A stretch of 64,000 bases of DNA from Mercenaria mercenaria (lineage: Eukaryota; Mollusca; Bivalvia; Venerida; Veneridae). Below are positions 46,635-57,000 of this stretch, piece after piece (the stretch's first letter is position 1; each line of letters begins with the position of its first letter). The notes under the pieces are model-generated. The model saw only the letters and a program-made list of their open reading frames with translations, had not been told where the DNA came from and searched no databases. Where the stretch lies: NCBI RefSeq assembly GCF_021730395.1, contig NC_069371.1, positions 71,764,001 to 71,828,000 on the forward strand, in the 5' to 3' direction. The translations under genes and the position numbers were made by a program.

Positions 46635-47072
46635 CATCACTTGATATTGTATCAGCAAATAAACGCACGTAATTATGTTTAAATCATTTGTTTCAAAATT
46701 ACTTACATGTACTTGCATGTACACATTAGAACTTGTTTTTGATTCATTAATGAATAATGAATTGGGATAAGAGGGTGTATGGGTGCTTTACCATTGGTAC
46801 GCTAAAGAGCCATGGACGCTTCTGAAATCTTTCACTATCCTCCTACTAAACTGATTCAATAACTGCCTTTTTCGGTGCGACTATAGGTTTGTACACAAGC
46901 TTGCGCGCAAGCACGCATGTACAAGCGCGAGCAGTCAAACCTCATGAGAGGTTTGGAAGCAATATGTTTAAACATTTTCCAGTAATTATTTTGAAAATGT
47001 AACCCATTGATATAAAAAGGTCATTTACTGACCAAAATCAGTTCCCCTCTAAATGGTCTACCGGCTTATATA

Positions 47073-47283
47073 TGAGCCGTGCCATGGGAAAACCGACATA
47101 GTGGGTTTGCGACCAGCATGGATCCAGACCAGCCTCCAGACTGTTCGCTTTCAAAGCCTATAGCAATTAGATAAACCGTTAGTGAACAGCATGGATCTTG
47201 ACCAGACTGCGCGAATGCGCATGCTGGTCTGGACCCATGCTGGTCGCAAAGCCACTATGTTGGTTTTCTCATGGCACGGCTCA
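47073..47283. mobile_element. palindromic MITE copy
   Basis: TGAGCCGTGCCATGGGAAAA..TCTCATGGCACGGCTCA, 211 bp. Same family as 63179-63415. Confidence 0.85.
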
Positions 47284-48599
47284 ATTATTTATTTAAAATG
47301 AGCAGGTTTCAATAAAGCACACCGACAAAAAATATAATTTTTAAGTGCCCGTAGCTATAAAATGGATTTGTATAATTTCTAAAGTAATTATTACTCTATT
47401 CGTTTGTATTGCGAAGTTGTTCATTGGTCGAACCATTTATGTGAATTGCTCGATTGAACAAGTATAGTAATCAATTACCGATACAATAGAGTATTGTGAC
47501 GTTACGGTTGAAAATGGAAATACCCTTGATATTGTATTGTATTTTGTGTAAAGCAGTATTACAGTAGTATTGTACGTTACACTAAGCGGGTAGGTTGATT
47601 TCTTTCATTTATTTTGATACGAAACCAGTTTTTGCACATCAAATTGACATTTGTTTAGGAATGGGAATGGCTTCTATTTACAACTTCTGTTTGAAAACGG
47701 GAATTTCCCTAATTTCTTCAGTCTGAAAAATCGAACCATACCAAACAAAATCATGAATGTAACTGGATATTCATGCGCGTAGCCAGCCAATTTTCTCAGG
47801 GGGTCCGACCGAACCCTTACTATGACAAATACACTAAATAATTAATTTTGATTTGATTTTTGTGGATGTTAGCCGTTTACAAGTACAGGGTTTTTAATAC
47901 CTTTTTTGTTGAACAGGCTGAAATAGAAAAGTAGCCGATCAGCTAGGGGGTCCGGTGACATGCCCCCTACTACACCCCTCCCCCCGGAAAATTCTGAAAA
48001 TCAGCGCTTCCTTTCCTGCATTATGGGGCATTTTAGGAGCATTTAAGAACACCTTTTCTACCGCAGTTTTATACAATATATCTCTTATTTTCACATTTTT
48101 ATGAGCTCACCTATTCAAGTTGGTTTTCTTAGAGGCAAAAATTGTTTCTTTGAGATAATTAACATAAATATGAATTACGCCGCGGTCGTATGTAGCAACA
48201 GCCACATACACTTTAAATGCGGTCCTAATGTTGCCTTTTCGAAACACCATTTTCTTTCCTACTTCTCTTTTTTTCCTTTAGTTTTCGGACTTTTCACGGC
48301 GGGTCCCGGACTCCCCACCCCCTTTTGGTTCCGTGCATATCATTTTCGTTAAAACACGGAACTTACCCAACTTTGACAATGGTAAAAGAGGACTGTGTTA
48401 CAATTAAATTCGCAAACACAGTATAGATTAATAAGTGCGTAGAATAACTCACTAAACGTCTACACACTCCTTAGTTATTCTGCGGAACGTAATACGTTAA
48501 TATGTAATACTTTACGTATTTAACACTACGTGTTGACGTCAAGTCTACCAACTATATTTCAAATAGGTGCTATACATGCACTGCCCTATTTCATCTACT

Positions 48600-48631
48600 T
48601 GCTTGCTTGCTTGCTTACTTACTTACTTACA
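48600..48631. repeat. (CTTG)n/(CTTA)n microsatellite
   Basis: CTTGCTTGCTTGCTTG followed by CTTACTTACTTACTTAC. Confidence 0.85.
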
Positions 48632-49000
48632 AGACATAAAAGACATATTACAACCGAAATAATATATAGCAATCATGGTTTTACGAATCTCAACAATACG
48701 AACCGGTAATACGCCGTGTGAATAAAGTTCACTTGGGCTATGCTCCTGAAATTATTCCGCAGGCGTTTAACCTCTTCATTTTATTTTGATATGTTAAAAC
48801 ATGGTTCTGCTATATATCATTTCTAAAATGTAACATAAACATCGCTGATCATTCGTAGCCGCGTGGTCACCGCTGCGCATGTGCTGCAATATATAATTAA
48901 GTGCGGCGTTGCAAAAAGTACTTTCAACGTTATCACTGCGATTTTGACATTTACAACATTCCAAACGAGGTATCGTGTGTTAAAATTATAGAACAATTTT

Positions 49001-49817
49001 CTTTAAGGTTTCGATGGAGGCCTTGAGAAACAAAAATCAAACAACACCAAATCATAGAAAGAAAGAGTTGTTTGACATGAAAATTGAACAGCATGTAAAA
49101 CATGTATATTACTTTACGAAACAAGTGTCAGTATACTGATATAAACATTGAATTCCGGCTGCCTAAAGGGGCTCCACTTCCGGACAGTTAAACGCCTTTA
49201 AAAACTCACCATTTTCAAAGAACAATTACACATGTTCGTTTTGATGCATTTGCAATAGCGTGCGAGTGGTGAAATTTCGCATAACAAGGTGGAACACAGT
49301 TTTCAGCAATTGTTTATCTTTATTTCTTTACATATGGCATTCATTTTCAAAGGGAGACAACTGTTCCCGATTATTTTAAGTACAAATGGCATTCATTTTC
49401 AAAGGGAAACAACTTTTTCCGATTATTTTAAGTAATCTTTGAGAAAAAGTTGTCTCCCTTTGAAAATGAATGCCATTTGTAAAGAAAAAAAAGATAAACA
49501 ATTGCTGAAAACTATGTTCCACCTTGTTACGTGAAATTTCACCACCCGCACTCTATTGCAAATGCATCAAAACAAACATGTGTAACAGTTCTTTGAAAAT
49601 GGTGAGTTTTTAAAGGCATTTAACTGTCCGGAAGTGGAGCCCCTTTAGGCAGCCTTTTTCCGGAATTCAATGTTTATATCAGTATACTGACACTTGTTTC
49701 GTAAAGTAATATACATGTTTTACATGCTGTTCAATTTTCATGTCAAACAACTCTTCCTTTCTATGATTTGGTGTTGTTTGATTTTTGTTTCTCAAGGCCT
49801 CCATCGAAACCTTAAAG
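49001..49817. mobile_element. 817-bp foldback hairpin element
   Basis: CTTTAAGGTTTCGATGGAGG at the left end is the complement of CCTCCATCGAAACCTTAAAG at the right end, and both arms (~375 bp each) match almost throughout. The centre carries extra copies of GGCATTCATTTTCAAAGGGA. No coding potential is seen that is not a shadow of the repeat. A transcript through it would form a long double-stranded stem. Confidence 0.85.
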
Positions 49818-50871
49818 ATCTGCTCCGCGGCTATTCAAATTCTATTGTGTGTATGCAACCCATGATTACAATAGGTATAGTGGACGCAACTTGACCCCGA
49901 TGATTGACCTTTGTATTATAATACATAATGAGGCAAAACCTATTATTGAAAAGGAGTGCATTGTATACAAACTTACTGCATATAAATAACATGGATACCC
50001 TAAGCACCCCTTATTTATACTAATGAAATAATCGATATGAATAATCAGCCTAAGGTCAACCATCGCGGTCAAGTTGCGACTACTATAACAGTTAACGGCC
50101 ACGTGCCACACTTCTGCACGCAAAACCAAAGGTATTTTGTATAGAATTTAATATAAAATAGACTCTATTTTGACAGGCGGCACTGTTCATAGTCAGAATT
50201 TTCATGCTTTTTCAGTGACAATTTAAGGTTAAAAGGTAGGACGGGAGCAGGTCTTTAAATAATAACTATCATTCTGTCTATAGTCATGAATCTCGACTTT
50301 GAATTACTCGCTACCTGAGTCTGAAGACGGGGAGGATGAAGCGTTTCCTCCTATAGATGGAGCTGGTCTTGTGGCGACCTCTTCAGTTGCTGCAGGGTCT
50401 GGTGCAGACTGGACTTTTAAAGGTAGGGCGGGCATTGTCTGCCCCTTCCTCTAGCACTTTTTGTTCTCTTTTTTGTCTGCATACTATAATAGAATATACT
50501 TTGATTTCTCTAGAACGAATGACAGCAGCAAAAACGTGCACAGTCGCTTTATACCCACTTGTAAACGCCGCGTGAACGTACTCTGACTTCTCATGTTAGA
50601 ACGTAACGCCATACAAACGAAACGGTTACGCAGCCGCAACGTACTATACGCCACGCATACACCATACTACGCCGAAGCTGTACGTCCCACGAACCCAGTG
50701 GTACACCGGATACTCAACAGGTACGCCATAGAAATCCCACACATACGTCGTGCTCGCCTTAAGCAGATATTTTGCATAAAATGTGCCTCGTTTTCTCTTT
50801 ATAAGGTTTTTTCTTCAATACGCCACTTTCGTAGCAAGATACGCAATAGTGTGACAGTAGCATTACACTTT

Positions 50872-51052
50872 TAAATTTCTAAATTTTACATCCATCATTC
50901 TTTTTGGGCAGCACCAATTATTATTCAAACGGATGTTCATTGAAAATTTACTGAATGAATAGCGAACAGTGCAGACCATGATCAGCCTCCACGTTCTGGT
51001 CTGCACTGATCGCAAAGGAAAAATCAGTTGCCGCCAGCAGATTAAAGGTTAA
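50872..51052. mobile_element. inverted-repeat MITE, TTAACCTTTAGCC family, diverged
   Basis: TAAATTTCTAAATTTTACAT at the left, GCAGATTAAAGGTTAA at the right; the interior AGTGCAGACCATGATCAGCC matches 17046-17259. Confidence 0.65.
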
Positions 51053-51431
51053 AGCAGTGAAATTCAAACATTTGACTGGCCTCAATAAGGCCTATCAAAA
51101 TTTAGTGTATTATTATAAAAATATTATAAATACTTATTTTTTCACTTTAGAGAAATAAACATATAACATATCTATTCCTCGTTGTAAAGTTATCTCTCCT
51201 AGAAAATTGCTGTGATGTGCAATTTATGCATCACATGTTTGACGTCATGGGAGTGAAATAAAGCCATTACATAAATTTTGTATTACAATAGTATAAAGCT
51301 TTGACGTCGACGTCGTTGACTTGGTCTATAATACATAAAGAAATACGAAAATGTTGATATTTCATCAAGAAAAGCTTACATGTGATCATTAGTATAAAGA
51401 ATAGTATATTGTGTCTATCCACAGGTGAATA

Positions 51432-51444
51432 TGAGCCGCGCCAT
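51432..51444. mobile_element. 13-bp stub of the palindromic MITE next to an LTR fossil
   Basis: TGAGCCGCGCCAT is an exact match to the palindrome end and stops where the LTR begins (51445), suggesting the LTR element landed in such a MITE. Confidence 0.35.
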
Positions 51445-51958
51445 TGTCATAGGGTGTATATTCATTAGTAAGTAATAAATCATATTTAAAACTAAATAGT
51501 ACCAGTGTTTACTTACTTTCTTATTCCCCATACATTGCAATTATTCCGTGTCTACTTTAGTCTACTTTAGCTGTCTATCAGTAGTGTTTGAAGTAGTTTG
51601 GTCGTAAGTCGTTGTAAGTTAGAAGTTTAGTCCAGTACTCTGTAGTTTAGAGATATTGCACGGTCACCTTTCTTTACTAACTCTAACACGTGATTGTCAT
51701 AACCAATCGATTATTTACTTTCACTTTACAGCCATTATTCAAATACAAATAAACAAACGCCATTTTCTGTGCATCAAATAAAATTGCCATTTTTGTAGTT
51801 CATCTAAATTATATAGAATACATCTTCTGAGTAATCGAACTTGCGTTTGTTAGATATTGATACAGACAAATAGACAAACAAATATCTTGTCCCAGCTCTG
51901 CCTGCCCCATCAAAGAGCGTAGTGCGGCCGTCGGCGACAATGGCGCCCAACGTGGGGC
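51445..51958 (+). mobile_element. LTR retroelement fossil: one LTR plus primer-binding site
   Basis: A ~495-bp segment starts TGTC and ends GACA (51939), the usual inverted ends of an LTR. One base later comes TGGCGCCCAACGTGGGGC, a primer-binding site complementary to the 3' end of a tRNA-Lys. Almost nothing of an internal region follows, so the element is a broken fossil. Family is unresolved (Gypsy/ERV-like LTR class). No partner LTR is in the window, so age cannot be measured. Confidence 0.6.
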
Positions 51959-52014
51959 CGTGGCAGCATTACACTGGTTAGTCTCCGGCGCCTGTAATTG
52001 CTTATATATAAAGT

Positions 52015-52203
52015 ACCCGCTGAAATTCGAGGACGAATTTCAAAATGGTGGGGAAATATGTCACGGTATAGGACTTGAATATAAAAACGGGGAGAAAATG
52101 TGTAGGCGGCCGGGTAGCTCAGTCGGTAGAGCATCGGAACGGTATTCCGAGGCCCCGGGTTCGAATCCCGGTCTGGCTGCACATTTTTCTCACCCTGTGA
52201 CAA
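52015..52203 (+). mobile_element. second LTR-like fossil end carrying a tRNA-like sequence
   Basis: CGAGGACGAATTTC and a purine-rich tract lead into TGTCAC (52051), and the segment closes with GTGACA (52203). This looks like the 3' tail, polypurine tract and short LTR (~153 bp) of a Gypsy-type element. It differs from the 495-bp LTR next door, so two different fossils meet here. Inner inverted strings GGAGAAAATGTG and CACATTTTTCTC flank the tRNA-like part. A SINE head inserted here is the alternative. Confidence 0.45.
52108..52179 (+). tRNA. tRNA-like cloverleaf (probably repeat-borne)
   Basis: GGCCGGG/TCTGGCT acceptor (with G-U pairs), D arm GCTCAGTCGGTAGAGC, anticodon arm TCGGA-ACGGTAT-TCCGA, T arm CCGGG-TTCGAAT-CCCGG. 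The fold is good and A and B boxes are present. However, position 33 would be C instead of U, no CCA-adjacent terminator of the usual poly-T type is clear, and it lies inside repeat ends, so it is more likely a SINE/LTR passenger than a working tRNA gene. Confidence 0.5.
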
Positions 52204-52639
52204 TCCGGTGACTAGTAAAGTTAGTGGTGGATCCCCACAAACTGGGACAGAAGCATCTTTACATTGACTACTTTAAAGTTTGTCCAAATGGTACTGCTTC
52301 GCTGCAGCTGCTTATATTCAAGGTCAAGGTGATTTGACAGACACAATCCTAGTTTTAGACAGGTAACTAAAAAGGAACATACCTAAACTCTTTATATTCA
52401 TCGTGTACAATTCAAACGCATTTTTCATTATCAAAATGAGGTGTGTCTAACGCAGTTCGAAAGTGACCGAAATTGGGCATTTCCAAATTATGTTCTATTC
52501 TATTTTTGTCAGGCGTAATGTTCACCGGTTTCAAAGGTTATGCTGCTCACATGTAGTATTGGTATATCCCAGTGTAACAAAACATTATATAGCTAAAATA
52601 TGGTCATTATTTTCAAATTTAATTGGCAATTCTAATATC

Positions 52640-52905
52640 CTTTTCTCTGTTAAAACACCCTTACGCTAGAATGACGTCACGTTTACGTGTGGCGACGTCA
52701 ATGCTTTTGTTGCGACCAAGGAAGAGCGCACTATATTTTATCTACTGTTTTAGATTAAGGGCATATTAGAATCGAAATGTTTTATACCAAAACTGTGTTT
52801 TAACATTTATGCACTCTCGTGAAATTATCACGCTCGATGTATAACCGCCCTTCGTGTATAAATAGTGTTAAAACACTCTTTTGCTATGAATTATTTCTTA
52901 ATTAT
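52640..52905 (+). mobile_element. ~290-bp repeat with TGACGTCA-type motifs, gene C copy
   Basis: GAATGACGTCACGTTTACGT, GCGACGTCAATGC and ..TATAAATAGTGTTAAAACAC. Complement of 40253-40545. This copy lacks ~53 bp present in the gene D copy. Confidence 0.75.
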
Positions 52906-53419
52906 TGTCTACATAGTAGGTGATAATATTTAAATACATGTAATACATATCAAATGTTCCATAAAGATTTGTACATTGTTGAGGTGAGTATAAATAAATA
53001 TGTAGTATGAGAACAAAAACATAAAATAAGCTCATATAAATAGAAATGTTAACAGTTAATAATGCGCGAGACTGCACCATCCGATTTAGTGTACACTGAA
53101 GTGTTACCACGACTTTTGTAGAGGACTTTTTAGACAGACTAATGAACAACAAGTACGATCTTATTAAGTTCTACGAGTTTAACTTTAGTCAAATATTTTG
53201 CAAAAGGATTTTTTTGTTAGCAGTGGCCATAGAACAAAATTTTAAGGTGAATATGTACGTTTTAGGAACTTTTTATCTACAACAACACCTTTTTAGTCAG
53301 TAAAATATGTAAAAACACGCCTAAAACACGCCCAAAAGCGTTAGTCTCATTATTGAAGGTGATATGAAAATTAAGGAAGTTAGCTGTTCTTTCTAGTATC
53401 GTTTTCGATATCTTGTACT

Positions 53420-53425
53420 TTTATT
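53420..53425 (-). promoter_or_regulatory. candidate poly(A) signal of gene C
   Basis: Minus-strand AATAAA 46 bp past the gene C stop codon. The same hexamer is kept in gene D at 61492-61497. Confidence 0.45.
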
Positions 53426-53470
53426 ATTAACTTGACACAATGAAAAAAATGTGATTGATGCATTAAGTCA

Positions 53471-54060
53471 TCAAACATTTGAACAGTAGTCATATACAAA
53501 CGTAGTCTTCAGCGAGTCAAGAACATCGAAGTCGGTATAAACGTCATCCCCTATAATGTAAGTAAAGGCAGGATCGGAAGAGATTTCTAGTAAATTTGTC
53601 ATGTTTGCGCTCAATCCGGTACCTATCGTTATAATTATCTTTCCAGAGTCTTTCAGTCGCTTTGCTTCCGCTTTAACTTGTTCCATATCACCAAGTTGTC
53701 CAGAAGTGATCAAAACTACAATCTGTCTAGCTTCCGACCTTGACCCTTTTGAGGAAGAAAATCCATTTTGGTACAAGTCACCCAGGGCGTTTGCGACGTC
53801 ACCGTTTGTAGAAAACACATGCTTTGTTTTCTTACTAACCTCTGCAATAAGATCAACTCGCTCACTGTATTTATCAAAGCTGTAGATGTTGTGCATTGTA
53901 TTCGTGAACGTGGAGTAACTAAACTGAGTGGCATTTAGTCCGACGTCAGTAATCCCCAGCAAATGTATGGCAGCTTTGAGTTGGGTGTCAAACTCTTTAG
54001 GTTTTATATTAGCTGACACATCCATCAATACTGCAACATCTGACACGTTTGTTGAACAAC
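53471..54060 (-). CDS. gene C exon 6: VWA domain 2, degenerate MIDAS, stop
   Basis: 590-bp terminal exon, CSTNVSDVAVLMDVSANI.. to ..YCSNV and a stop. DVSAN and VLITSG replace DxSxS and TDG. Sequons NATQ and NMTN are present. Confidence 0.9.
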
Positions 54061-57000
54061 CTGCAACAGGTTTTTAACAGAAATGCTATATTGGTAGTCG
54101 ATAGCTTATAAAATAACAAAAATTTTGTAACTCGAGCAATTTCGATCGTTCTCGCTAATGTGAATTTTAAATCTTTTTTATTTTTTTTTTACAATAAGAC
54201 AAAAGAATTTCCAAAATAAATTAACCACTACCTTAATGGAAAATGTGTCAGTTAAAACACAAATGATGCAACATACATCTAGTAACTAAAACAAAACTAC
54301 TAAAACACGATTATAACACAGGATATTATTAATAGAAGTGATAGATAAGCAGTACATGAATTTTGGGGGGAAAAAACTAAAAGTTTTGGAAAACGAAATA
54401 CAACATACTCTCACAACCGAACATGGTATATTTGAATAGAGTGTGTAGAGAATCTTCTGTTGCCATTGGAAACACATGGTCTTTAAATGACGATATCTCC
54501 AGCAACTTCTCATGAAGAACAGACATTCCACTACCGATTGTATATATTTTCACGCCGTTAGCTTTTAGATAAATGGCTTCCTGCATTACATCCGTCGGAT
54601 CCGACGATAGCCCATCTGTCAATAAAATCACAAAACGATCCACGACGGTGTTATCTCTTGCACCGTTGACCGACAGAAAGACGTCTTGACGGACTTTACT
54701 CAGAGCGTTTCCTGTAAAACTTGGACCACCACAGTTATCATCAACTAGATCAACAGCATTTTGTAAATCTGTGTCATTGTTATAGGTATTCAAGTAAAAA
54801 TGGACTGTCGCCTGAAGGGAATATGTCACAAGACTAAATTGATAGCGGTTGTTTGGTGGTCCAGTTCGGTATTTGGACATAAAGTTTTTGACGTATTCCT
54901 TTTGTTTGCCTATCGTTCCGTAACCACCACTTAGAGAGGTGTCCAGGAAAAATACAATATCGGCTTCCTTGTATGGTGTGCAGACGTCTGTCAGAGAAAA
55001 AAAAACAAGCAGAAGTATGGCTATAACAATTATTATTATTTCACAAGTAATAATGAATGATTGAAAATTTATAAAATGAAATTTTACTAATGAGAACGAC
55101 ATAATATATAGACTGCTAGGAAATGTGTAGTTTGTTTTCCTGAAATTTGAACGATTATTATCAAAACTTTTGTGCATACCAGTATCTTTATGATTATTAT
55201 GTAGTTTTCAGCTAAACATATTTTATATCATCCAATGAACGATTGATAAAACAGATTTACTTTTCTAGCAATTTTGAAGCTTTTAACAATTCCTTAAAAA
55301 TACCAAAATCGGGCCACAGTATATACTAACCAATTAAATCACAGTTGCGACTCGTCCATCCTTCGACACATATACATTCATAATGATCGTGACCGTTGTC
55401 CTTTGTGGTACATAACCCATGTTGGCATGGATCAGTTGCTTCCTGAAACACGTTGGTACAAGACTAACTCTCTACCAAAATACCTAGTCATTGAATGTAT
55501 GTAAAATTAAAAGACAAATGTTTAGCATTACTTGTTAAGAAACAGAAAGTTGTAGCCAGTAGTATTTAAATTCATGATCATACAACACTATCTTTACTTC
55601 ATTTATGTTTTAGTTTGGTATTGAATACTGTACTAAAGATAGGCTAAAGACACAAATTGCTAACAGTTATTCCTTATTCCATGATTAAGTTGATGTAGTG
55701 TAAAAGGATTATTCTAATCAATTTATGAAGAAGGCATGAGATGATGAGACTGAACTTGGTTTTAGTGGAAGATTTTGCACCAAAAGCTACTCATCTATAA
55801 CTGATGGTATTAGGTTATAAAATATGCACGAGTTCTGCTGCGGAAATATTGCGCGACTTTACATACACAGTAGGCCTATTATTTCATTAAACAACGAGTG
55901 CCTATTTCTTAGTGCAAATCTAATAATCTTTTTATTACATACGCATCTACAATTAAAATTATTACATAAATTATGCAAATTAGTTATTAAGCCTGAGTGA
56001 AATTAAAATATCGTCGTTAAAGATCTTTTAAACCAGAAGATATACATGAAACTGACGTCACAAATGACGTCACACATCCCGATTTGAAATTTGAACGTCA
56101 GAAAGGAAAATATAGACGTTTCATGTTCCGTTGAGATTAAACGGAGCTATTAAATAAGTATGTAATAATGTATTTTATGTATACAAGTAAATCTTAGTAG
56201 CAAATAACAGCGGGAAGCATACAATAAACAATATGATATCAAACTTCAAACTTCAAACGTAAAGATAAGGTATTGAAGAAGTCTTACCGACTGGCAATCT
56301 ACAAATAGAGAAAAAAAGTTAAGTAATGCAAAACTAAACTGGCAAACAGACCAAACTATCGTTAATTTTATGAGAATTCATCAATGAGAATTTTCACGAA
56401 TAAGAAATTAATCTGCTTCATGTTCAAAAGGTTTTCTCAATTTTTTTTTGACTACGGTAAATTCCATTTTAAGTATTGTAATAATAAAAACTTAAAGGGA
56501 AGACATCTATATTTGAAAAACAAATGGCATTGAAGAAATGGTTTACTGAAACAACTCCGGATATCCACTAAAATTTAAAAGGAAAGTTTCTATCCGGCCA
56601 AGAGATATTTTAAATATTTTCATAGAGGAAGTTCAGAATTGAAGTCAAGTAGGCCCTATCTGTTTAGATACTCACAGTAGTGGCCTCCGCGTTTCACTCT
56701 TCGTACAACATCAACATCAGCACCTATGGCCGGCAGTTTTGTGGAAACATTCACTAAATTGAAAGGCAACAAATAAAGGGACGCGTTAATCAGCATTATC
56801 ACTTGTTGTCCGGTAAGTGAGACAAACCACACTTACTCTTAACCCACTGCTTCTTTGTCTATCATATTAGCACCTTTTTTATTAATACAATTACATGAAA
56901 AACATCACTATCTCTTTATGATTAACTAGAGCTATCACTAAAGGTGATGAATGTACCCCCCGCATGCACTGACACAGTACATTGCAGTTTGACACACACA

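Larger units (their letters stand above)
45128..53470. other. intergenic region between gene B and gene C
   Basis: No supportable gene. It contains palindromic MITEs (45368, 46063, 47073), two head-to-head SINEs, the 817-bp hairpin, an inverted-repeat MITE (50872) and LTR-retroelement fossils (51445-52203). 47300-48990 has patches of low-complexity and G/C-run sequence and a (CTTG)n/(CTTA)n microsatellite at 48600-48631. 49820-50870 shows no domain in its short open frames. Confidence 0.55.
52383..56000. repeat. left copy of the gene C/D tandem duplication
   Basis: Sequence from about 52383 rightward matches sequence from about 60401 to the window edge. Offset is ~8019 at the left, 8072 after a ~53-bp indel near 52820, and 8311 after the MITE insertion in the right copy. 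It matches up to at least 55690 here; the right end of homology is beyond the window. Confidence 0.9.

Noticed and set aside
50357-50874. Two adjacent plus-strand frames near 50.4-50.9 kb
   Set aside because: Short, no recognisable domain, no splice sites supporting a join.
53601-53885. Plus-strand open frame opposite gene C VWA2 (and its copy at 61673)
   Set aside because: Antisense shadow of a real VWA exon.
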